DNA from: Streptomyces sp. DG1A-41
GTDB lineage: Bacteria > Actinomycetota > Actinomycetes > Streptomycetales > Streptomycetaceae
DNA: 64,000 bases
NCBI RefSeq assembly: GCF_037055355.1
Contig: NZ_CP146350.1
Coordinates: 2,441,001 to 2,505,000, forward strand
Reading direction: 5' to 3'
The position numbers and the translations under genes were made by a program. The notes beneath the pieces were generated by a model, which was given only the letters and a program-made list of their open reading frames with translations, was not told the origin of the DNA and ran no database searches. Shown here one piece after another: positions 42,104 to 50,557 of this stretch; position 1 is the stretch's first letter; every line of letters begins with the position of its first letter.

Positions 42104-43443
42104 CTCCCTGCTCCCTCCACGCTCGCGCGCCCGCTGTCCGTCTTCTCGTCCGTCTTCCGGTCCGTCTTCTCGTCCGCCTTCCCGGGTCGGCACATTCCCA
42201 CGAAGCAGGCCAGTGCCACCAGGGCGGCGGCCAGTTGGACGACGGCCATCGGGACGGCCGTGTCCTCCCCGGCGACGCCCACGAGCGGCGACGCGATCGC
42301 GCCGATGAGGAACGACGACGTGCCGAGCAGGGCGGACGCCGAGCCGGCGGCGTGCTTGGTGCGCATCAGGGCGAGCGCCTGGGTGTTGGGCAGGGTGATG
42401 CCCATCGCGGACATCAGGACGAACAGCGCGACGGCGACGGGCGCGAGACCGACCTCGCCGAACACGCCCAGGGACATCAGCAGCAGCGCGGTCGCGGCGG
42501 TGATGACGATCGTCAGGCCGACCCCCAGCACCCGGTCCAGGCTGACCCGGCCGACCAGCACCTTGCCGTTGATCTGGCCGACGAGGACCAGCCCGACCGA
42601 GTTGGCGCCGAACAGCAGGCTGAACGTCTGCGGGGAGGCGCCGTAGATCTCCTGGATGACGAACGGGGATGCCGAGATGTAGGCGAACAGGGCGGCGAAG
42701 GCGAAGCCGCCGGTGAGGGTGTAGCCGGCGAAGGAGCGGTCGGCGAGCAGTCCGCGCATCGCGCGCAGGGCCTCGCCGACGCCGCCGCTGTGGCGCTGAG
42801 CGGGCGGCAGGGTCTCGGGCAGCTTCGTCCAGACCAGGGCCCCGATGAGGATGCCGATGACCGTGAGGACGACGAACACGCCCCGCCAGTCCGTCACGCG
42901 CAGGATCTGCCCGCCGATCAGCGGCGCCACGATCGGGGCGACCCCGGAGATCAGCATGAGGGTGGAGAAGAAGCGGGCCATGGCCATGCCGTCGTACAGG
43001 TCGCGGACGACGGCCCGGGCGATGACGATGGCGGCCGCGCCCGCGAGGCCCTGCGCCAGCCGGAAGGCGACGAGGAGTTCGACGGTGGGCGCGAGCGCGC
43101 ACAGGACGGTGGCGACGACGAAGACGCCGAGTCCGGCGAGCAGCGGGCGACGGCGGCCCCACCGGTCGCTCATCGGCCCGACCACGAGCTGGCCGAGCGC
43201 CATGCCCGCCAGGCAGGTGGTGAGGGTGAGCTGGACGGTCGCGGCGGGCGAGTGCAGGGAACGGGTGACCTCCGGCAGGGCCGGGAGGTACATGTCCATC
43301 GCCAGCGGAGGTACGGCGGTCAGGCTTCCGAGGAGGAAGGTGACCAGGAGCCCGGTGCGGCGGTGCGGTGTGAGGTCGGGCCGCTGCGTCCCGGCAGCGG
43401 CCCCTTGCGCGGTGTTCGATATGGACGCCCCACCCTCGGGCAT
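42100..43443 (-). CDS. Bcr/CflA-family MFS multidrug exporter
   Basis: The 447-residue protein has twelve membrane helices. Family signatures are VPPLAMDMYLPALPEVTRSL in helix 1, GQLVVGPMSDRWGRRRPLLA (motif A), AFRLAQGLAGAAAIVIARAV (motif B) and SGVAPIVAPLIGGQILRV (motif C). The C-terminus is a charged DEKTDRKTDEKTDS tail. ATG 43443 has GGGAGGGA upstream and is preferred to a start at 43473. It is divergent from the Gfo/Idh gene across a tandem-repeat region and overlaps the serine hydrolase downstream. Substrate unknown. Confidence 0.9.
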   Translation of the reverse strand: MPEGGASISNTAQGAAAGTQRPDLTPHRRTGLLVTFLLGSLTAVPPLAMDMYLPALPEVTRSLHSPAATVQLTLTTCLAGMALGQLVVGPMSDRWGRRRPLLAGLGVFVVATVLCALAPTVELLVAFRLAQGLAGAAAIVIARAVVRDLYDGMAMARFFSTLMLISGVAPIVAPLIGGQILRVTDWRGVFVVLTVIGILIGALVWTKLPETLPPAQRHSGGVGEALRAMRGLLADRSFAGYTLTGGFAFAALFAYISASPFVIQEIYGASPQTFSLLFGANSVGLVLVGQINGKVLVGRVSLDRVLGVGLTIVITAATALLLMSLGVFGEVGLAPVAVALFVLMSAMGITLPNTQALALMRTKHAAGSASALLGTSSFLIGAIASPLVGVAGEDTAVPMAVVQLAAALVALACFVGMCRPGKADEKTDRKTDEKTDSGRASVEGAGS

Positions 43444-43486
43444 GAGTCCCTCCCTTTTCGAGTCGATCGCCACCTATGCTCTCAGC

Positions 43487-43558
43487 TCGTACGGACTGCT
43501 CGGGTCTTACGGACTGCTCGGGTCTTACGGACTGCTCGGGTCGTACGGACTGCTCGGG
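43487..43558. repeat. Four tandem 18-bp repeats in a divergent promoter region
   Basis: The unit TCKTACGGACTGCTCGGG occurs at 43487, 43505, 43523 and 43541 with only one variable base (G or T). It fills most of the 140 bp between the MFS and Gfo/Idh starts. In frame it would encode a repeated hexapeptide, but no start with a ribosome site precedes it. It may be a multi-copy operator or a slippage-prone array. Confidence 0.85.
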
Positions 43559-43583
43559 GTCACGAGGTGAAGGCGGGGCGGGA

Positions 43584-44618
43584 ATGACGGCGGACACGGT
43601 GCGGTGGGGGATCCTGGCGACCGGAGGGATCGCGGGGGCGTTCACCGCGGACCTGATCGACCTGCCGGACGCGGAGGTCGTGGCGGTGGCGTCCCGGTCC
43701 GAGGCGTCGGCGAGGACGTTCGCGGAGCGGTTCGGGATCCCGCGGGCGTACGGCGACTGGAACGCGCTCGCGCGGGACGAGGACATCGATGTCGTCTACG
43801 TCGCCACTCCGCACACGGCGCACCGGACCGCCGCCGGCCTGTGCCTGGCGGCCGGGCGGAACGTGCTGTGCGAGAAGCCGTTCACGCTGAACGTGCGCGA
43901 GGCGGCGGAACTCGTCGCGCTGGCGCGGGAGCACGGGCGCTTCCTGATGGAGGCGATGTGGATGTACTGCAATCCGCTGGTGCGGCGGCTGAAGTCGCTC
44001 GTCGACGACGGCGCGATCGGCGAAGTGCGCACGGTCCAGGCGGATTTCGGGCTGGCCGGGCCCTTCCCGCCCTCGCACCGGCTGCGGAATCCGGAGCTGG
44101 GCGGGGGCGCGCTGCTCGATCTCGGCGTGTATCCGGTGTCGTTCGCGCAGTTGCTGCTCGGGGAGCCGTCGGACATCGCTGCGAGAGCGGTGCTCTCCGA
44201 GGAGGGCGTCGACCTCCAGACGGGAGCACTGCTCTCCTGGGGGAGCGGCGCTCTCGCCTCGGTGCACTGCTCCATCGTCGGCGGTACGGCGACCTCCGCC
44301 TCGGTCACCGGCGCGAAGGGCCGTATCGACATCCCGCACGGCTTCTTCTTCCCGGACCGCTTCGTGCTGCACCGGGACGGCCGCGACCCCGAGGAGTTCA
44401 CGGCCGACCCGGCGGACGGGCCCCGCAACAGCCTCCGTCACGAGGCGGCCGAGGTGATGCGCGCGCTGCGCGCCGGTGAGACCGAGTCCCCGCTCGTCCC
44501 GCTCGACGGGACGCTCGCCGTGATGCGGACGCTCGACGCGATCCGGGATCGCGTCGGCGTCCGCTACCCGGGCGAGACCCCGGACGAGGACCTCACGGCC
44601 GAGCTCACGCCGGCTTGA
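43584..44618 (+). CDS. Gfo/Idh/MocA-family oxidoreductase
   Basis: The 344-residue enzyme has an NAD(P) fold (RWGILATGGIAGAFTADLID), the DVVYVATPHTAHR strand, the family marker NVLCEKPFTLN and a C-terminal substrate domain with GGGALLDLGVYPVSFAQLLL. Such enzymes oxidise or reduce sugars, inositols or trans-dihydrodiols. GGCGGGGCGGG precedes the ATG at 43584. A longer frame through the tandem repeats is rejected. The 3' end overlaps the convergent phoD remnant by 14 bp. Confidence 0.9.
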   Translation: MTADTVRWGILATGGIAGAFTADLIDLPDAEVVAVASRSEASARTFAERFGIPRAYGDWNALARDEDIDVVYVATPHTAHRTAAGLCLAAGRNVLCEKPFTLNVREAAELVALAREHGRFLMEAMWMYCNPLVRRLKSLVDDGAIGEVRTVQADFGLAGPFPPSHRLRNPELGGGALLDLGVYPVSFAQLLLGEPSDIAARAVLSEEGVDLQTGALLSWGSGALASVHCSIVGGTATSASVTGAKGRIDIPHGFFFPDRFVLHRDGRDPEEFTADPADGPRNSLRHEAAEVMRALRAGETESPLVPLDGTLAVMRTLDAIRDRVGVRYPGETPDEDLTAELTPA

Positions 44619-45602
44619 GCCCCTGCTCTCCCACCTCCGTCACGAAGGACGCGGCCGTCGTGACCGGCGCCCCCTGCCGGGTCACGTACGGCACGGCCTT
44701 GAAGTCTGCCCGCGCCGACTCCCGTCCCAGGGCGACCGTGACGTAGCCGCGCCGCCCGTTGAAGAACTTCAGGTGCGGATTGGCGGACATGTAGGTGTCC
44801 CAGGTGGCGGGCTTGTCGGCGCCGTCCCGGCCGCTGGAGATCGACGTCGCCACGATCTCGGTGCCGAGGGTGGCGGAGTTCTGGTCGTCGAAGTCGTCCT
44901 TGATGTCGAAGGCGTACGCCGCGTGCACGTCGCCGCTGAGCACCATGAGGTTCTCGACGCCGGCGGCCTTCGCGCCGTCGAGGACGCGCCGGCGTGAGTC
45001 GCTGTAGCCGTCCCAGGCGTCCATCGACACCCGCGACGGGCTGGTCGCGTCCATGTGCCGCCGGGCGAACAGGACCTGCTGCGGTACGACGTTCCACAGC
45101 GCCCGCGAGGAGCGCCAGCCGTCGAGGAGCCACCGTTCCTGCGTCGCGCCGGTCATGGTGCGTGCCGGGTCGTCGGACTCGGGTCCGGGGACGTGCGCCC
45201 TGTCGCCGTAGGCCTGGTCGGAGCGGTACTGGCGGGTGTCGAGAACGTCGAACTGGGCGAGCCGGCCCAGTGCAGGCGGCGGTAGAGGCGCATGTCGGGT
45301 CCGGCCGGGCGCTGTGGGAGGCGCAGCGGCTGGTTCTCCCAGTAGTGGGGGTCCCCCCTGCTCGAGCGAAGCCGAGAGCTTGGGGGAGGGTCGCCGGAGG
45401 CGACGCCCAGCGTGAACGGGTTCTCGGTGATCCGCGCGGCGTCGAGTTCGGCGGCGGCCGCGACTCCCGGGGACGGCAGGTTGGTCGCGAAGGCCGGCGC
45501 GGCGGCGGCGCCGGTGGCGGTGAGGAAGCGGCGGCGGCCGATGTGCCGGGCGTCCGCGCGGAGTTCGGGGGCGTGCTGCGACGGGTGTGCTGCGGGTGTC
45601 AT
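44605..45602 (-). pseudogene. phoD: PhoD-type alkaline phosphatase with internal deletion and frameshift
   Basis: From ATG 45602 (GGGGAGGA upstream) the frame gives a Tat signal (HIGRRRFLTATGAAAAPAFA) and the PhoD opening ENPFTLGVASGDP. It then jumps through the repeat-encoded SRLRSS segment straight to YWENQPLRLPQRPAGPDMRL. PhoD proteins have roughly 200-250 residues here, including metal ligands, so a large part was lost. One missing G in a GGG run (expected TGG GGC CGG) shifts the frame; the next one resumes RLAQFDVLDTRQYRSDQAYG, MVLSGDVHAAYAFDIKDDFD and the normal end. The deletion proves real inactivation. Confidence 0.85.
45346..45390 (-). repeat. Streptomyces interspersed repeat (SRLRSS element), copy 2, in phoD
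   Basis: On the minus strand the core CTCTCGGCTTCGCTCGAGC is flanked by TCCCCCAAG and AGGGGGGA runs that can pair. It shares its core with the copy at 28691-28728 and sits exactly at the junction of the phoD deletion. Confidence 0.8.
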
Positions 45603-45678
45603 CCGGTCCTCCCCTGGCGAATGGCTGCACGGGGCATCGGAGTGGCCGGCAACGACACCTGATCGACACCCACACAGC

Positions 45679-45700
45679 ACTCGCGTGACGGACGGATGAG
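45679..45700 (-). promoter_or_regulatory. PHO-box-like direct repeat upstream of phoD
   Basis: On the minus strand CTCATCCGTCC and GTCACGCGAGT follow each other with TCA spaced exactly 11 bp, the geometry of Streptomyces PhoP direct-repeat units (GTTCACC-like). Match to the consensus is partial. It lies 77 bp before the phoD start. Confidence 0.4.
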
Positions 45701-45736
45701 TTCCGCATGGCGGGCCCTCCCGTACGCTGCGGGCCC

Positions 45737-46531
45737 ATGAATGCCATGGAAACGGACAGGCAGAGGGACGAGCGGACGAGTGGGCGGCCGAGGGTCGCGG
45801 TGGTGACCGGGGCGGGATCCGGTATCGGGCGCGCGGTCGTCGTGGAACTGCTCCGCGCCGGCTGGTCGGTGGCGCTGGCGGGGCGGCGCGCCGGGACACT
45901 GGAGGAGACGGCGGCCCTGGCGCCCGAGGGCGCGGCTCTCGCCGTACGGACGGACGTCTCACGGCCCGAGGACGTGACCGCCCTGTTCGCCGCCACCGTC
46001 GAGCGCTTCGGGCGGGTCGACCTGCTGTTCAACAACGCGGGCACGTTCGGGCCCGGCGGTGTGCCGGTCGAGGAGCTGCCCTACGACGCGTGGCGGCACG
46101 TGGTGGACACCAACCTCAACGGGGCGTTCCTGTGCGCGCAGGCGGCGTACCGGCAGATGAAGGAGCAGGAGCCGCAGGGCGGGCGGATCATCAACAACGG
46201 CTCGATCTCCGCACACTCGCCGCGTCCGCACTCGGTGGCCTACACCGCGACCAAGCACGCTCTGACCGGCCTGACCAAGTCACTGTCGCTGGACGGGCGG
46301 CCGTACGGCATCGCCGTCGGGCAGATCGACATCGGCAACGCGGCGACGGACATGACGGCCGGTATGCAGACGGGAGCGCTTCAGGCGAACGGCGAGGTCG
46401 CCCCGGAACCGGTGATGGACGTCGCCGACGTGGCCCGCACGGTGCGGCACATGGCGGAGCTGCCGCTGGAGGCGAATGTGCAGTTCGCGACCGTACTGGC
46501 CACGGCGATGCCGTACATCGGGCGCGGCTGA
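45737..46531 (+). CDS. Short-chain dehydrogenase/reductase
   Basis: The 264-residue enzyme has the SDR cofactor motif [33 protein letters not shown], and the Ser-Tyr-Lys set in [28 protein letters not shown]. The C-terminal [18 protein letters not shown] is typical of classical SDRs. Substrate unknown. TACGCT lies nine bases before the ATG with no clear ribosome site, so the mRNA may be nearly leaderless. Divergent from the phoD remnant. Confidence 0.92.
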   Translation: MNAMETDRQRDERTSGRPRVAVVTGAGSGIGRAVVVELLRAGWSVALAGRRAGTLEETAALAPEGAALAVRTDVSRPEDVTALFAATVERFGRVDLLFNNAGTFGPGGVPVEELPYDAWRHVVDTNLNGAFLCAQAAYRQMKEQEPQGGRIINNGSISAHSPRPHSVAYTATKHALTGLTKSLSLDGRPYGIAVGQIDIGNAATDMTAGMQTGALQANGEVAPEPVMDVADVARTVRHMAELPLEANVQFATVLATAMPYIGRG

Positions 46532-46688
46532 CGCCCGGGCCGCGCACTCGTCAACTCATCAACCTACACAAACGGAATCGAAACATCCGCACCATTGCGG
46601 CCGGTCGGACGTTTATGCTCAACTCGCCTACACGAAAGCTTCACAGTTGGAGCAGAGAGCTTCCGTCGGCCACATCCAGGGGGGTGCG

Positions 46689-46774
46689 GCGGCAGTCGTT
46701 CCACGGCACCGGGTGGGGGTGGACCCCGCGTGGGACCGCGGGGTGCGCACCGGTACGCGTGGAACGACTGCCGC
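46689..46774. terminator. Long nested hairpin between convergent genes
   Basis: GCGGCAGTCGTTCCACG (46689-46705) pairs exactly with 46758-46774. Inside, ACCCCGCG (46723-46730) pairs with CGCGGGGT (46737-46744), and CACCGG-type arms add further pairing. It lies between the SDR and D,D-carboxypeptidase genes, which converge, so a bidirectional terminator is likely. The remaining gap (46532-46812) holds no gene I can support. Confidence 0.75.
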
Positions 46775-46812
46775 TTACGTCAAGGGCCCGGATGCCGTAC
46801 GGCCGGTGGACG

Positions 46813-47952
46813 TCATTCGCGGTGCCGTCCCTTCGCACGTCCGGGCGCCCTGCGTCGGCGCCATGCCCAGGCCCCGCCCGCCAGGAGCGCGACCGCGGTC
46901 CCGGCGCCTTCCACCAGTCGCCCCGCCGAGGGTCCGCGCGCGGCCGCACCGGCGGCGGACCCGCGCGCGGGTGACGCCCCCGTCCCCCGCCCCTCGCTCA
47001 CCGGCTCGACCAGCGTGCCCACCGCCCGTGCCGACGCACCGTGCGCGAAACCCCAGTCGAGCAGGGCGGCGGCCTCCTCGTAGACGGCGTTGACGCTGTT
47101 GCCGGGGTGCATGACGGTCACGAGGAGGGTGCGCCCGGCCCGCGCGGCGGCTCCGGTGAAGGTGTTGCCGGCGCCGGACGTGTAGCCGTTCTTCACACCG
47201 ATCAGCCCCGGATACGCCCGCAGGCCCCACTCCCCGCCCAGCAGCCGGTCGGTGTTCTGGATCTGGAACGTCTTCCCGCCCCCGGCCGGGAAGTCGGCCG
47301 TTCTCGTACGGCAGTGGGCGCGGAAGCCGGGGTCGCGCAGCCCGTACCGGGCGAAGAGCGTCAGGTCGTACGCCGAGGACAGCTGCCCCGGGTGGTCGAA
47401 GCCGTCCGGGCTGACCACGTGAGTGTCCAGGGCCTGAAGGTCCCGCGCCTTGGCCCGCATCTCGGCGACGGTCCTGGTCACACCGCCGTTCATCTGGGCG
47501 AGGACGTGCACGGCGTCGTTCCCCGAGCGCAGGAAGACGCCCTGCCAGAGCTGGTCGACGGTGTAGGTGGTCCCGGCCCGGATGCCGACGAGGCTGGAGC
47601 CCGCCGGGATTCCGGCCAGGTCGGCGGCGGTGACGGTGTGCCGGCTGCGGGGCGGGAACCTGTCGAGCAGCGTGTCTGCGAACAGCATCTTCAGCGTGGA
47701 CGCGGGCGGCAGCCGCCGGTGCGCCCGGTAGGCGGCCAGCACCTCGCCGCTGTCCTGATCGGCGACCAGCCAGGACCGGGCGGTGAGCCTGCCGGGCAGT
47801 CCGGTGGTGCTGCCCACCTGCACCGCGTCGCCGGCGAGGCGGTCACCGCCGAGCACGGGGCCGGCGGCCCGGGCCGGTGCCGCGGCGGCCACCGGGGCGG
47901 CCACGGCCAGGGCGAGCACGGAACGTCTGGACAGCCGGGCTGAGTCACGCAT
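46813..47952 (-). CDS. D-alanyl-D-alanine carboxypeptidase (class A low-mass PBP), membrane anchored
   Basis: The 379-residue protein starts at ATG 47952 with a signal (SARLSRRSVLALAVAAPVAA). The S11 motifs are LPPASTLKMLFADTLLDRFP (SxxK), FLRSGNDAVHVLAQ (SxN) and GLIGVKNGYTSGAGNTFTGA (KxG as KNG). A C-terminal Pro/Gly linker leads to a membrane anchor (AVALLAGGAWAWRRRR). It trims D-Ala from peptidoglycan stem peptides outside the membrane. Confidence 0.9.
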   Translation of the reverse strand: MRDSARLSRRSVLALAVAAPVAAAAPARAAGPVLGGDRLAGDAVQVGSTTGLPGRLTARSWLVADQDSGEVLAAYRAHRRLPPASTLKMLFADTLLDRFPPRSRHTVTAADLAGIPAGSSLVGIRAGTTYTVDQLWQGVFLRSGNDAVHVLAQMNGGVTRTVAEMRAKARDLQALDTHVVSPDGFDHPGQLSSAYDLTLFARYGLRDPGFRAHCRTRTADFPAGGGKTFQIQNTDRLLGGEWGLRAYPGLIGVKNGYTSGAGNTFTGAAARAGRTLLVTVMHPGNSVNAVYEEAAALLDWGFAHGASARAVGTLVEPVSEGRGTGASPARGSAAGAAARGPSAGRLVEGAGTAVALLAGGAWAWRRRRAPGRAKGRHRE

Positions 47953-48026
47953 CCCGCGACGGTACGAAGCGGAACCGCGCCGGCGTGCACGCAACGTTCA
48001 AAGACTGGCCCAAGGTCCCGCAATGA

Positions 48027-49013
48027 TCACCGCCCGAGCAGCCGGTCGACCTCGGCCAGCTGCGCGTCGGTCAGCGCCCCCTTCCCCAGCGCCGCCGCGT
48101 TCTCCTCCGCCTGGGCGACCGAACGGAAGCCCGGGATGGGAATCGTGCGCGAGCTGCGCGCCCACACCCAGGCCAGGGCTCCCTGACCGAGCGTGCGGCC
48201 CTCGCTGGTGAGGACGTCCCTGAGCGAGTCGACGCGGGCGAGCCACTCCGGGTCGGCGCCGGATCCGTCAGCGAAACCCTGGAGCCAGGCCGGCGGCCTG
48301 CTGCGGATGTCCCCGGCCTCCAACGGCTGCCCGCCCCGGCGTTTGCCGGTGAGCAGCCCCATGGCGAGCGGACTGCGGTTGATGCTCGCGAGGCCCGCCT
48401 CCTCGCACAGCCGGATCATCTCGGGCGCGTCCTGGAGGACGTTGAGAGTGTGCTGGACGGCGGCGCAGCGCGGCCCCTCGGCGAACACGGCGGCGCGTGC
48501 GGGGTCGTCGGTGCTCCACGCGTAGGCCCGTATCAGCCCCTCACGGACCAGCTCCTCGCACGCGTCCCGGACCAGGGCGGCCTGCTCGGTGTCCGCGTCG
48601 GAGAGATGGAACTGGTAGAGATCGACGTAGTCGGTGCCGAGCCGGTCCAGGGACGCGGTCAGGGCGCGGCGCAGGTAGGCCGGGGAGGCGTCGCCGCCGG
48701 TGAGGGTCCGGGTGTCCTCGTCGAACACGTTGCCCCACTTCGTGGCGACGACGACATCGGCCCTGCGCTTGCCGAGGGCCCGGCCCAGCACGCGTTCGCT
48801 GTGTCCGGCGCCGTAGGTGTCGGCGGTGTCGAAGAAGGTGATGCCCAGGTCGAGGGCGCGCCGCACCGCCCGTACCGACTCCTCGTCGTCCACCCTGCCC
48901 CAGCCGAGCGGCCGCCCGTCGGCGTCCTGCCATTCGCCGCCGATGGCCCAGCAGCCGAACCCGAGGGCGCTCACTTCGATGCCGCTGTCTCCCAGCGGCC
49001 GTGTGGTCTCCAT
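48027..49013 (-). CDS. Aldo/keto reductase
   Basis: The 328-residue barrel enzyme has the tetrad Asp and Tyr (FFDTADTYGAGHSERVL), Lys (VVVATKWGNVF) and His (YVDLYQFHLSD). The NADPH site is RTIPIPGFRSVAQAEENAAAL. It resembles the YajO/general stress AKR group (WAIGGEWQDADGRPLGWGRV near the start). ATG 49013. Broad-range carbonyl reduction is likely; physiological substrate unknown. Confidence 0.9.
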   Translation of the reverse strand: METTRPLGDSGIEVSALGFGCWAIGGEWQDADGRPLGWGRVDDEESVRAVRRALDLGITFFDTADTYGAGHSERVLGRALGKRRADVVVATKWGNVFDEDTRTLTGGDASPAYLRRALTASLDRLGTDYVDLYQFHLSDADTEQAALVRDACEELVREGLIRAYAWSTDDPARAAVFAEGPRCAAVQHTLNVLQDAPEMIRLCEEAGLASINRSPLAMGLLTGKRRGGQPLEAGDIRSRPPAWLQGFADGSGADPEWLARVDSLRDVLTSEGRTLGQGALAWVWARSSRTIPIPGFRSVAQAEENAAALGKGALTDAQLAEVDRLLGR

Positions 49014-49071
49014 GCCCGGGAGGCTAGGAGTTGGAGTGCACGCGAAGACAAGGCCACGGTGGGGGTGGGTT

Positions 49072-49398
49072 TCAGGCCTGCCCGGTCTCGAAGCGGGTGA
49101 TCCGGCCCTCGTCGTCCACGGTGAAGCTCCACCGGGTGCGCATCTCGCCCCAGGTGTCGTTGCTGTAGCGGGCGATGAGGGCCCGGCCGCCGTTGGACTC
49201 GTTGTCGACCTTCAGGTGACCGTGGGAGGAGAAGATCTCCCGGTCGACCCAGTCGGCGAGGTCGCGGTCCGAGCCGTCGTCCGCCATGGTCGCGCCCGGC
49301 GCGAGGAGTGCCATGAAGGCCTCGCGGTCGTGGTTGTTCACGGCGGTCACGAAGGCGCGGACGGCCGGATCGCTGAGGCGCGTGGTCTGAATCGTCAT
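49072..49398 (-). CDS. SnoaL/NTF2-like small protein
   Basis: The 108-residue protein reads LSDPAVRAFVTAVNNHDREA, FMALLAPGATMADDGSDRDL and VDDEGRITRFETGQA. This is the cone-shaped NTF2-like fold typical of small isomerases, polyketide cyclases or binding proteins. No catalytic residue can be assigned with confidence. It lies 58 bp upstream of the AKR gene on the same strand and may be cotranscribed. Confidence 0.82.
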   Translation of the reverse strand: MTIQTTRLSDPAVRAFVTAVNNHDREAFMALLAPGATMADDGSDRDLADWVDREIFSSHGHLKVDNESNGGRALIARYSNDTWGEMRTRWSFTVDDEGRITRFETGQA

Positions 49399-49559
49399 GC
49401 CGGTCAGCCTCGTACCGGCCGCCCGACCACGCCACCCGTGCCACCCGAACGGCGTCCCGGGCGGGTCCGCGGGGTGTCAGGAGTGCGACGGTGGAAACGC
49501 GACGGGCAGTGTTCCTCTGTTCCTGCTGTCTGTTCCTACTGTCTGCTCCGGGAGACGAC

Positions 49560-50117
49560 GTGAGGCGTTACGACCGACGTGATCTGGGCCTGCTGCTGCT
49601 CCGGCTGGGGGCGGGCGGTGTGCTGGCCGCGCACGGCACGCAGAAGCTGTTCGGCTGGTTCGGCGGGCACGGCATCGAGGGGACCGGCCAGTTCATGGAG
49701 TCCGTCGGCTACGCCCCCGGCAAGGCGAGCGCGACGGCGGCGGGCCTCGCGGAGACCGGCGGCGGCGCGCTGCTGGCCCTGGGCCTCGCCACACCCGCGG
49801 CCGGTGCAGCGGCGGCCGGTGCGATGGCCGGTGCGGCCGCGGTGCACACGCCGAACGGCTTCTTCAACCAGAGCGGCGGCTACGAGTACGCGGCGACGCT
49901 GGGCCTCACGGCCGCCGGCCTGGCCGTCACCGGCCCGGGAAGGCTCTCCCTGGACCACGCGCTCGGGCACGCGGTGAACCGGGGCTGGATGATCCCGGCG
50001 GCGTTCGCGGCGACGGCGGCGGGGACGGCGCTGGTCGTGGGGGCGCGTGCCCGGCGGCTGCGGGAGGCGAAGGAGGGCGAGCAGGACCCGCTGTTCGAAG
50101 AGGAGTACATGGAGTAG
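49560..50117 (+). CDS. DoxX-family membrane protein
   Basis: The 185-residue protein has four membrane helices and the DoxX opening RRDLGLLLLRLGAGGVLAAH-GTQKLFGWFGGHGIEGTGQF. Later VHTPNGFFNQSGGYEYAATL is typical. GTG 49560 has GGAGA upstream; an ATG at 49491 would add an unlikely Cys-rich leader. Relatives take part in thiol/redox stress at the membrane. It may be cotranscribed with the MazG-like gene 56 bp downstream. Confidence 0.88.
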   Translation: MRRYDRRDLGLLLLRLGAGGVLAAHGTQKLFGWFGGHGIEGTGQFMESVGYAPGKASATAAGLAETGGGALLALGLATPAAGAAAAGAMAGAAAVHTPNGFFNQSGGYEYAATLGLTAAGLAVTGPGRLSLDHALGHAVNRGWMIPAAFAATAAGTALVVGARARRLREAKEGEQDPLFEEEYME

Positions 50118-50173
50118 AGCGGGAGCGGAAGGGGCGGGGGGCGCTGTCGTACCCGCGTGGCAGGCTGCCCTCC

Positions 50174-50542
50174 ATGAGCGATCACACGCCGCCCGCGCCC
50201 GAGTTGTGGGCCACCATCGACACGCTGTGGGAGTGGCTGGACTCCCACCGCCCGATCGAGGGCCGCGAGGGCATGCTGCTGCGCATCCTGAAGCTGTCCG
50301 AGGAGGTCGGGGAGGTCGCCGAGGCGGTGATCGGCGCGACCGGCCAGAACCCGCGCAAGGGCGTGACACACACCTGGGACGACGTGCAGTCGGAGCTGTG
50401 CGACGTCGTCATCACGGCACTGGTGGCGCTGCGGACCCTGACGCCTCAGGCGCGGGAGGTCTTCGCCCGGCACCTGGAGCGGGTGGCACAACGGTCCACG
50501 GCGCAATCGGCACAAGCGGACGTGCCGAGTCCGTCGCTCTGA
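50174..50542 (+). CDS. MazG-like nucleotide pyrophosphohydrolase
   Basis: The 122-residue protein has the MazG metal motif as LRILKLSEEVGEVAEAVIGA (EExxE) and QSELCDVVITALVAL (ExxD). Compact all-alpha NTP pyrophosphatases of this size remove non-canonical nucleotides or act as regulators. ATG 50174 is well placed. It follows the DoxX gene and is followed by the NRPS fragment. Confidence 0.88.
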   Translation: MSDHTPPAPELWATIDTLWEWLDSHRPIEGREGMLLRILKLSEEVGEVAEAVIGATGQNPRKGVTHTWDDVQSELCDVVITALVALRTLTPQAREVFARHLERVAQRSTAQSAQADVPSPSL

Positions 50543-50557
50543 TCAACGGATAACGCA

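Noticed and set aside
43487..43558. Possible CRISPR-like array
   Set aside because: The units are directly adjacent with no spacers.
43476..43583. Longer Gfo/Idh frame including a repeated Cys-containing peptide
   Set aside because: The repeats are better explained as a promoter-region array; the family fold begins at ATG 43584, which has a ribosome site.
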